Part shown: positions 14,770 to 21,337 of the stretch, in pieces | Layout: each line of letters starts with the position of its first letter | Numbering within the stretch: the stretch's first letter is position 1 | From: Gammaproteobacteria bacterium | Lineage (GTDB): Bacteria > Pseudomonadota > Gammaproteobacteria > Steroidobacterales > Steroidobacteraceae | Assembly (NCBI GenBank): GCA_030040575.1 | Contig: JASHTK010000314.1 | Coordinates: 1 to 32,101, forward strand | Direction: 5' to 3' | DNA length: 32,101 bases | Position numbers and translations under genes: made by a program | The notes under the pieces: model-generated | The model's input: only the letters and a program-made list of their open reading frames with translations | Database searches by the model: none | Told to the model about the DNA's origin: nothing

Positions 14770-16743
14770 ATGAGCCGATTCCTCCCGGGCGCGCGGCTCC
14801 TCGCCGCCGCGTGGCTGTCGCTCGCCTGCGCGCCACCCGGCGCCGCCGCGCAACCGCTCTCGCGAGTCCCGCTGCGGGAGGAGCGCGGCGAGGTGATCCT
14901 CGAGGGCGCAAGCCCGGTCGATTCGCGGCTCGCCGAGCGAATCGCCCCGTACACGGAGACTCGCGCGGCGACCTTCCTCGCCTGGCTGCCCGATGGCGCC
15001 ATGCTCATCGGCACACGCTTCGCGGACACCGAGCAGATTCATCGAGTGGCCGCGCCCCTCGGCCTCCGCGAGCAGCTCACCTATCTCTCCGATCCCGTGA
15101 CGGCGGCCGCCGCGCCGCAAGTGGCGGGCGCGGGCTTTGCCTTTCTCATGGATCACGACGGCGATGAGAACGCCCAGGTGTACTCCTACCGCCTCGCGGA
15201 CCGGAGCATCCGGCCGCTCACGAGCGGGCAGGCGCGCCACGGCGCGTTGGTCTGGTCGAAGGACGGGCGGCATCTCGCGTTCTACGGCAGCGAGCGGAAT
15301 GCCGCGAGCGACGACATCTACGTCGATGATCTCGACGTCCCCGGGGGCGGACCGCATCTCGTCGTCGCCGGGCAGCCCGGCACGTGGGTGCCGCTCGATT
15401 GGTCCATCGACGGCAAGACCTTGCTCGTCGAGCAATCGCTCTCGCTCGAGGACTGCCACCTGTATCTCGCCGATGTGGCGACGGGCGGCATCACGCCGGT
15501 GGACCCCGGCGGTCCGAAGGCCGGCATCCGCTCGGCGCGCTTCGCGCCCGACGGCCGCGGGATCTATCTCGTGTCGGACCAGGGCGGTGAGTTCGCGGAG
15601 CTCCGCTACCTCGATCCGGTCACGCACCAGACGCGCGACCTCACCTCGAGCATTCCCTGGGATGTCACCGCCTTCGATGCGAGCGCCGACGGGCGCTACG
15701 TCGCGTACGTCGTCGATGAGGACGGCTTGAGCCGGCTCACGGTGCTCGATACCCGGTACGAGCTCGAGATGTCGCCGCCCGGCCTGCCGCAGGGCGTCAT
15801 CAGCACGCTGCAGTTCGATCGGACCGGCCGCCGCCTCGCGCTCACGGCGGAGAGTCCCGAGTCACCGCGCGACGTCTACGTCTTCGACGCCGAGCGCAAC
15901 CAGCTCGTGCGCTGGACGCACAGCGAGCCCGGTCCGATGAGCGAGAGCGCCTTCGTTCCGGCCGAGCTGATCCACTTTCCGACGTGGGATCGCGTCGGCG
16001 TCCGCCGGCGCACGCTCTCCGCGTACCTGTACCTTCCCCGCACTCCGGGACCCCATCCGGTCCTCATCGACATCCACGGCGGCGAGGCGGCGCAGTTCCG
16101 GCCCACCTTCGACCCGTTCATTCAGCTCGTGGTGAACGAGCTCGGCTACGCCGTCGTGGCGCCGGACGTGCGCGGCTCCTCCGGCTACGGCAAGACCTTC
16201 TTGGGGCTCGACGACGGCAAGCTGCGCGGCGATGCCGTGCGGGACATCGGCTCGCTCCTCGTCTGGATCGATCTGCAGCACGATCTCGACAGCCGGCACG
16301 TCGCGGTGATGGGTCGATCCTACGGCGGCTATCTCGCGCTCGCCGCACTCGCCGATTACAACGATCGGCTGCGCGGCGGAATCGACTTTGCGGGGATCAC
16401 GGACTTCGCCTCGTTCCTCGAGGAGACGGCTCCGTATCGCCGCGACGGGCTGCGCGCGCAGTACGGAGACGAGCGCGCCCTCGAGACTCGCGAGTTCCTC
16501 GACGCTCTCTCGCCGCTCGGGCGGACGCGCTGGATCCGCCGGCCGCTGCTCGTCGTTCAGGGGCTGAACGACCCCCGCGTTCCCCCGACGCAGTCGGAGC
16601 AGCTCGTCGCGACGCTGCGCTCGCGCGGCGACGACGTGTGGTACCTCGCCGTGAAGGACGAAGGCCACGATTTCGGCCGCAAGTCCGACCGCGACGCCTA
16701 CTACCGCGTCGCCGCGACGTTTCTGCAGAGCCTCGCGCAGTAG
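14770..16743 (+). CDS. S9-family prolyl oligopeptidase / dipeptidyl-peptidase, exported
   Basis: N-terminal signal-like segment, beta-propeller region, GRSYGGYLALAAL catalytic Ser, VVQGLNDPRVPPTQSEQL Asp, DEGHDF His. Confidence 0.9.
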   Translation: MSRFLPGARLLAAAWLSLACAPPGAAAQPLSRVPLREERGEVILEGASPVDSRLAERIAPYTETRAATFLAWLPDGAMLIGTRFADTEQIHRVAAPLGLREQLTYLSDPVTAAAAPQVAGAGFAFLMDHDGDENAQVYSYRLADRSIRPLTSGQARHGALVWSKDGRHLAFYGSERNAASDDIYVDDLDVPGGGPHLVVAGQPGTWVPLDWSIDGKTLLVEQSLSLEDCHLYLADVATGGITPVDPGGPKAGIRSARFAPDGRGIYLVSDQGGEFAELRYLDPVTHQTRDLTSSIPWDVTAFDASADGRYVAYVVDEDGLSRLTVLDTRYELEMSPPGLPQGVISTLQFDRTGRRLALTAESPESPRDVYVFDAERNQLVRWTHSEPGPMSESAFVPAELIHFPTWDRVGVRRRTLSAYLYLPRTPGPHPVLIDIHGGEAAQFRPTFDPFIQLVVNELGYAVVAPDVRGSSGYGKTFLGLDDGKLRGDAVRDIGSLLVWIDLQHDLDSRHVAVMGRSYGGYLALAALADYNDRLRGGIDFAGITDFASFLEETAPYRRDGLRAQYGDERALETREFLDALSPLGRTRWIRRPLLVVQGLNDPRVPPTQSEQLVATLRSRGDDVWYLAVKDEGHDFGRKSDRDAYYRVAATFLQSLAQ

Positions 16744-16782
16744 CCGTGCGCCGCGGGGCTGAGCGCGGGCCGCACGGGGCCC

Positions 16783-17445
16783 TCAGCGGCCGGCGGACAG
16801 CAGCGACAACCGGCGCGGCACGGTTTTCAGGGAAGGACGCAGGCCCGCGTAGTACTCCGCGATGACCCGCATGCTCTCCTCGGTCACGGGCGTCGACATT
16901 CCGACCATCACCGCGTTCTTGCGGTCACCGTCCTTGTACTCGCGCAGCGCCTGGATGAGGTAGTCCGGGTGCTGGCCCGCGAGGGACGGATATTGCGGCA
17001 CGACGCCGACGCCGTCGGCGCCGTGGCACGCCACGCAGACGGCTGCCGCGGCCGGTGCAGTGCTCGCGGGAGTCGTCTGCCGGTGCAGCGGATCGGCCCC
17101 GAAGTACGCGGCGATGTCCGCCATGTCCCGCTCGGAGAGCTCGGAGGCCTGAGCGTGCATCGTGACGTGGGTGCGCTCGACGCCGCTCTTGTACTCCTCG
17201 AGTGCGGCCACGATGTACTCGGGGGACTGGCCCCAGAGTTTCGGCACTTCGTAGTTCGGGTACGCGTTACGATAGCCGGCGATGCCGTGACAGCCGAGAC
17301 AGGTCTGCGACAGGACCTTTCCCCGGACCGGATCGCCGTTGAGCGACGGACTTTGAGCGAGCGCCGCGTGCGCGAGCGCTCCGCAAGCGAGCGCGGCTGA
17401 AATGGCACCCCAGCGAACCCACGACGCCATACGGTCCTCGAGCAA
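16783..17445 (-). CDS. Diheme cytochrome c (c4-like), exported
   Basis: Two CxxCH motifs (CLGCH, CVACH), signal peptide-like N-terminus; start may be the internal MASWVRWG at ~17430. Confidence 0.88.
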   Translation of the reverse strand: MLEDRMASWVRWGAISAALACGALAHAALAQSPSLNGDPVRGKVLSQTCLGCHGIAGYRNAYPNYEVPKLWGQSPEYIVAALEEYKSGVERTHVTMHAQASELSERDMADIAAYFGADPLHRQTTPASTAPAAAAVCVACHGADGVGVVPQYPSLAGQHPDYLIQALREYKDGDRKNAVMVGMSTPVTEESMRVIAEYYAGLRPSLKTVPRRLSLLSAGR

Positions 17446-17536
17446 CGAAAAAAATGGCCCCGAATCTTAAGGATTTGCGCTGCTTTTTGCCACCCGCCGC
17501 GGCTTCGGGCGGGCGCGCTCCGCGGCCGATCGCAGC

Positions 17537-17998
17537 GTGGTCGCGCGGATGATCGCCCTCCTGCAGCGCGTGCTGCGCGCGCAGGTCGATGTCGAGGGCG
17601 GCACCGTCGCCGCCATCGAGCACGGCGTGCTCGCCTTCATCGGCGTCCGCCGCGGCGATCAGCCCGCCTCGGCCGAGCGCTTGCTCGAGCGCATCCTCAC
17701 CTACCGCCTGTTCGCGGACGCCGAGGGGCGCATGAATCGCCACCTCGCGGACGTGCGCGGCGGGCTGCTGCTCGTCCCGCAGTTCACGCTCGCGGCGGAC
17801 ACGCGCACCGGGACCCGCCCCGGGTTCACCACCGCCGCGCCGCCCGAGGAGGCGCGCGCTCTGTTCGGCCATCTCCTCGAGCGGGCCCGAGCCCGGCACG
17901 CGCCCGTTGCGGCGGGAGAGTTCGGCGCGCACATGCGAGTGCTCCTCCTCAACGACGGCCCGGTCACCTTCTGGCTCGAGGCGTCCGCAAGCACCTGA
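17537..17998 (+). CDS. dtd: D-aminoacyl-tRNA deacylase
   Basis: MIALLQRVLRAQVDVEGGTVAAIEHGVLAFIGV...LLLVPQFTLAADTRTGTRPGF...GPVTFWLE; start may be the MIALLQRV Met at 17549. Confidence 0.93.
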   Translation: MVARMIALLQRVLRAQVDVEGGTVAAIEHGVLAFIGVRRGDQPASAERLLERILTYRLFADAEGRMNRHLADVRGGLLLVPQFTLAADTRTGTRPGFTTAAPPEEARALFGHLLERARARHAPVAAGEFGAHMRVLLLNDGPVTFWLEASAST

Positions 17999-18131
17999 AA
18001 AGCTTCGCAGAAGGCCGGTCCGATCGGGCACCCGCCGCGAGCCAATCTCCCGCGCCCCCGGGGACGGTTTTGTCCTATGATTTGTTCCTGGCCCCGCGCG
18101 AGCGGGAAGTCTCACCCCCGGGAAAATCGCG

Positions 18132-18353
18132 ATGCGCGACCTCTTGGTGATCCTCGCCGTCGTCCTGCTCCTCTGCGGCACTCAGAAGCTGCGCTCGATC
18201 GGCGCGGAGCTCGGCGCCGCCGTCAGGGGATTCAGGAAGGCGCTCGCCGAGGGTCCGGCCGAGCAGCGCTCCGGGCCGGTGCGCTCCGATCGCCCGGACG
18301 CCGAGTTCCCGGAAGCCGCGCCGCCGCCGCGGACCGATCGGGACCGCGCCTGA
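18132..18353 (+). CDS. tatA: Sec-independent translocase subunit TatA
   Basis: MRDLLVILAVVLLLCGTQKLRSIGAELGAAVRGFRKAL followed by tatB and tatC. Confidence 0.88.
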   Translation: MRDLLVILAVVLLLCGTQKLRSIGAELGAAVRGFRKALAEGPAEQRSGPVRSDRPDAEFPEAAPPPRTDRDRA

Positions 18354-18414
18354 CGGCGGCTCGCAAGCGGCCGGTGCTCGGCACCTCAACGCCGCAGGCA
18401 TCGACCACACCCGG

Positions 18415-18915
18415 ATGTTCTTCGATTTTCCCGAGATCGTCATCATCTTCGGCATCGCCCTCGTCGTGCTCGGGCCGAAGAAGCTGCCGCACGCCGCGGC
18501 CCAGATCGGCCGGTGGGTGGGCCGCGCGCGGGCCATGGCGCGCCAGTTCCGGGAGCAGCTCGAGCAAGAAGTCCACAGCGTCGAGAGCGCGCTCGACACC
18601 CATGCGAGTCGTGAGCCGACCCTCAAGCCGACCCCACCCGCTTCCGTGACGCCCGAAGCGCCGCCTGCGGGCGACGCGGAGACTCCCGAGGGGGATCCGC
18701 TGGTGTTCCGACCGCCCGGCACGGGCTGGCAGCCGGGCGACACCGCCGAGGGGACTTTGGCGCCCTACGGCGACCCGAACGCCGCACCTGCGCCCGGCCC
18801 CGGAAGCTCGGAGGCGCAGCTGCCCCTTGAGCTCGACGTGCCGCACCCGCGCGCCCCCGCGGCCGCCACCGTCCCTGCCGACCCTGCCACTCGCCGGCCG
18901 GACGCGGGCCGCTGA
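18415..18915 (+). CDS. tatB: Sec-independent translocase subunit TatB
   Basis: MFFDFPEIVIIFGIALVVLGPKKLPHAAAQIGRWVGRARAMARQFREQLEQE. Confidence 0.92.
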   Translation: MFFDFPEIVIIFGIALVVLGPKKLPHAAAQIGRWVGRARAMARQFREQLEQEVHSVESALDTHASREPTLKPTPPASVTPEAPPAGDAETPEGDPLVFRPPGTGWQPGDTAEGTLAPYGDPNAAPAPGPGSSEAQLPLELDVPHPRAPAAATVPADPATRRPDAGR

Positions 18916-18921
18916 CACCGC

Positions 18922-19686
18922 ATGAGCGACGATCCCGAGGAGAAGCTGCCCGAAGGCACGCTCATCTCGCACCTGCTCGAGCTGCGCAACCGGCTCATGA
19001 AGGCGATGATCGCGGTGCTCGTCTGCTTCATTCCGTGCGCGTACAAGTCGAACCAGCTGTTCACGCTCATCGCGCTGCCCATCGAGCGCAGGCTCCCGAA
19101 GAACTCCCACCTCATCGCGACGGACGTGCTCGCGCCCTTCATGACGCCCTTCAAGCTCTCCCTCTACGTGGCGATCTTCATCGCGATGCCCTACGTGCTC
19201 TACCAGGTGTGGGCGTTCGTCGCGCCGGGCCTGTACCGGCACGAGAAGCGCTTCGCGCTTCCGCTCACCGTCTCCTCCGTCGTGCTGTTCTATTGCGGGA
19301 TCGCCTTCGCCTACTTCGCCGTGTTTCCCGTCGTCTTCCAGTTCATGGCCCGCACGACGCCGCCCGGCGTCGAGATGATGACGGACATCACGAGCTACCT
19401 GAGCTTCGTGATGCGGATCTTCCTCGCCTTCGGCGTCGCATTCGAGGCGCCGATCGCCGTCGTGCTGCTCGTCATCACGGGTCTCGTCAGCCTCGAGAAG
19501 CTCAAGTCGAACCGCGGCTACGTGCTCATCGCGATCTTCGTCGTCGCGGCGGCGCTGACGCCTCCCGACTCGATCTCCATGATCATCATGGCGGTGCCGA
19601 TGTACGCGCTCTACGAGCTCGGCCTGCTCTTCGCCCGGATCTGCCTGAAGGTGCGGCGCGAGGCGGAGGCGCAGAAGAAGAGCTAG
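18922..19686 (+). CDS. tatC: Sec-independent translocase subunit TatC
   Basis: Six-TM TatC: LISHLLELRNRLMKAMIAVLVCFIPCA...PFKLSLYVAIFIAMPYVLYQVWAFVAPGLYRHEKR. Confidence 0.96.
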   Translation: MSDDPEEKLPEGTLISHLLELRNRLMKAMIAVLVCFIPCAYKSNQLFTLIALPIERRLPKNSHLIATDVLAPFMTPFKLSLYVAIFIAMPYVLYQVWAFVAPGLYRHEKRFALPLTVSSVVLFYCGIAFAYFAVFPVVFQFMARTTPPGVEMMTDITSYLSFVMRIFLAFGVAFEAPIAVVLLVITGLVSLEKLKSNRGYVLIAIFVVAAALTPPDSISMIIMAVPMYALYELGLLFARICLKVRREAEAQKKS

Positions 19687-19689
19687 GCA

Positions 19690-19706
19690 GCCGCCCCGCG
19701 GGCGGC
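19690..19706 (+). repeat. GC-rich hairpin immediately after tatC (GCCGCCC-CGC-GGGCGGC)
   Basis: Perfect 7-bp inverted repeat 4 nt after the tatC stop; no T-tract follows. Confidence 0.5.
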
Positions 19707-19739
19707 CGCAGCGGTCGAGCGCCGTGCGCTTGCCTCGAG

Positions 19740-19801
19740 AAAAAAAAGCGCCGCTCGATTCCGTGTTCGCGGGGGGGCTCGCGGCACGAGATCGGCGGCG
19801 C
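19740..19801 (-). terminator. Rho-independent terminator of the minus-strand sRNA
   Basis: Minus strand: GCGCCGC-CGAT...ATCG-A-GCGGCGC followed by TTTTTTTT; inner CGTG/CACG and CGCG/CGCG pairings extend the stem. Confidence 0.8.
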
Positions 19802-19869
19802 TGCCGTGCGGGTCCAGCCGTGACCCGCTTCGCGCAGCCAAGCCCGAGGGGACGGACTTGTCTGCTCGA
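19740..19869 (-). ncRNA. Candidate sigma-54-dependent small RNA (minus-strand member of a divergent pair, ~130 nt)
   Basis: Bounded by a -24/-12 promoter (TSS predicted ~19869) and a U8 terminator. Two internal perfect or near-perfect stems (CAAGUCCG/CGGGCUUG; GCGGGU/ACCCGC). Shares GGACCCGCACGGCAGCGCCGCC with the + strand partner. Confidence 0.68.
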
Positions 19870-19878
19870 GCACCGCCG

Positions 19879-19895
19879 ATGCAACACCTATGCCA
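19879..19895 (-). promoter_or_regulatory. Sigma-54 (-24/-12) promoter, minus strand: TGGCATA-GGTG-TTGCAT
   Basis: Reverse complement of 19879-19895 gives GG-N10-GC with exact spacing; 10/12 of TGGCACG/TTGCA consensus positions. Confidence 0.7.
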
Positions 19896-20009
19896 CCCGG
19901 GCGATACCGGCTCACCGCTCGCCTGGACAATGACTTACGCGTGCACGGACCGTGTGGCGCCGCGAGGGCCGCGGCGGGGTTGATCCGGGTTGGCACAGCC
20001 GTGAGCGGC

Positions 20010-20030
20010 GTTGCACGATGATTGTGCAAC
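20010..20030. promoter_or_regulatory. NtrC-like enhancer dyad A: GTTGCAC-GATGATT-GTGCAAC
   Basis: Perfect 7-bp inverted repeat with the TGCAC-N7-GTGCA geometry of NtrC sites; centre ~151 bp upstream of the minus-strand TSS. Confidence 0.65.
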
Positions 20031-20116
20031 CACATCGGAGCAACCCTCGCGCGGGTCCGAATCGAGCCGCGCTCGAGCGGCTCTCTCCGGTCTCGCGGAC
20101 CGTGCGGCGGCCGCTC

Positions 20117-20131
20117 GCACGAACTCCGTGC
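20117..20131. promoter_or_regulatory. NtrC-like enhancer dyad B: GCAC-GAACTCC-GTGC
   Basis: GCAC-N7-GTGC, centre ~155 bp upstream of the plus-strand TSS and ~104 bp (about ten helical turns) from dyad A. Confidence 0.55.
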
Positions 20132-20252
20132 ACGCGCCGGGGCGGGATGCTCCGCTTCGAGTCGCCGGCACCGAGGCTGCATGAGCGCCGCTCGAGCCCG
20201 CCGCAGCTTAAGTGTTTGGACGGCAAGCCTTCCCTGCTCGCCGCGCCCGTCG

Positions 20253-20268
20253 TGGCACGGAGGTTGCA
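20253..20268 (+). promoter_or_regulatory. Sigma-54 (-24/-12) promoter, plus strand: TGGCACG-GAGG-TTGCA
   Basis: Matches TGGCACG-N4-TTGCW at every core position with correct GG/GC spacing. Confidence 0.82.
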
Positions 20269-20278
20269 GCGAGCTCTC

Positions 20279-20388
20279 CTGCCGATGGCCGTGTACACGG
20301 CACGAGGCAGATCGGAGAGCGGATCTGCACGGGCAGCGCCGCCAACTCGAACGCACGCCGCAGGTGCATTCGGTTGGCGGCGTTTTTT
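20279..20388 (+). ncRNA. Candidate sigma-54-dependent small RNA (plus-strand member of a divergent pair, ~110 nt)
   Basis: Starts ~12 nt after the -12 GC and ends at a 10-bp stem + T6 terminator. First helix CTGCC...GGCAG begins at the predicted +1. Shares GGATCTGCACGGGCAGCGCCGCC with the minus-strand partner. Confidence 0.72.
20337..20388 (+). terminator. Rho-independent terminator of the plus-strand sRNA
   Basis: CGCCGCCAAC-t-CGAA-c-GCAC-[GCCGCAG]-GTGC-a-TTCG-GTTGGCGGCG followed by TTTTTT. Confidence 0.87.
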
Positions 20389-20473
20389 CACGGGCTCGGT
20401 GAGCTGCACCGCGCGCCGCAACCGGCGCGCCGCCGTGAGTGCGCGGCTGCTCCCCGAGGACTAAGCTGCCCGC

Positions 20474-21304
20474 GTGGACACTTCGGCCCTCGTCGGACGC
20501 ACGATCGCAGTGCCGGAGACCCGCGAGCTTGACGTCTTTGCAGGCCTTCTCGAGCGCCGCGGCGCGACGGTCCTGCGCTGCCCGCTCGTCGCCATTCGCG
20601 ATGCGCCGCATCCCCCGACGGTGCTCGCGTGGATGCGGTGGTTCGCCGCGGGAGGCTGCGACGATCTCATCCTGCTCACCGGAGAGGGCCTGCGCCGGCT
20701 GATTGCCTGCGCGAGGCGCCACGAGCCGGCCCTCGAGAAGCCCTTCCTCGCGCAGCTCGCGCGGGTGCGCAAGATCACGCGCGGCCCGAAGCCGGCCCGC
20801 GCCCTCAAGGAGCTCGGGCTCAGCGCCGATCTGCCCGCCGCCGCGCCGACGACCGAAGGTGTCATCCGGACCTTGAGCAGCGTGGAGCTGCGCGGTCGCC
20901 GCGTCGGCGTGCAGCTGTACGGCACCGAGCCCAACCTCCCGCTCGTCACGTTTCTGCAGGCCGCGGGAGCGGTCGTCTCGACGGTCGCGCCGTACGTGTA
21001 CGCGGACGCCGCCGACGATGGCGCGGTCCGCGCGCTGCTCGATCGGATGGCATCCGGCACCGTCGATGCGATCGCGTTCACGAGCGCCTCGCAAGTCGAC
21101 CGTCTGTTCGCCTGCGGGCCCGAGGAGCTCGTGCAGCGCGCGCTCGGCCGGACGATGGTGGCGGCGGTGGGCCCGGTCGTCGCCGCCGCGCTCCAGGCGC
21201 GAGGTGTGCGCACGCGAGTGATGCCGGCCGAGTCGTTCTTCCTGAAGCCGCTCACCTCGGCGCTCGAGGCGGCGCTCACCGATCCTGCGGCGCCGCGCTC
21301 CTGA
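20474..21304 (+). CDS. Uroporphyrinogen-III synthase (HemD) family protein
   Basis: VGRTIAVPETRELDVFAGLLERRGATVLRCPLVAIRDAP ... VDAIAFTSASQVDRLF...VAAVGPVVAAALQARGVRTRVMP; HemD-like bilobed pattern; GTG start with GAGGA upstream. Confidence 0.82.
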   Translation: MDTSALVGRTIAVPETRELDVFAGLLERRGATVLRCPLVAIRDAPHPPTVLAWMRWFAAGGCDDLILLTGEGLRRLIACARRHEPALEKPFLAQLARVRKITRGPKPARALKELGLSADLPAAAPTTEGVIRTLSSVELRGRRVGVQLYGTEPNLPLVTFLQAAGAVVSTVAPYVYADAADDGAVRALLDRMASGTVDAIAFTSASQVDRLFACGPEELVQRALGRTMVAAVGPVVAAALQARGVRTRVMPAESFFLKPLTSALEAALTDPAAPRS

Positions 21305-21337
21305 ACCGCGCCCGAGCGGCGTCTCGGGGAGGCGCCG

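Noticed and set aside
19991-20015. Apparent sigma-54 site TGGCACA...TTGC on the plus strand next to dyad A
   Set aside because: Spacing between the GG and GC elements is far too long (13 nt instead of 4 between the boxes).
19740-20388. Identity of the sRNA pair with GlmY/GlmZ (also sigma-54-driven; GlmZ lies near hem genes in E. coli)
   Set aside because: Putative enhancers are GCAC-N7-GTGC (NtrC-like) rather than TGTC-N10-GACA (GlrR), and I see no convincing GlmY/Z sequence similarity. A cmsearch would settle it.
19740-20388. CrcZ/CrcY-like or RsmY/Z-like protein-titrating sRNAs
   Set aside because: No repeated A-rich (AANAANAA) Hfq/Crc motifs and only two GGA motifs in the plus RNA, not the multiple loop-exposed ANGGA expected for Rsm RNAs.
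19912-20421. 169-aa minus-strand ORF (and 19952-20464 + ORF) across the tatC-HemD gap
   Set aside because: R/A/S-rich with no recognisable domain, and they cross promoter and terminator elements of the candidate sRNAs; treated as GC-driven spurious ORFs.
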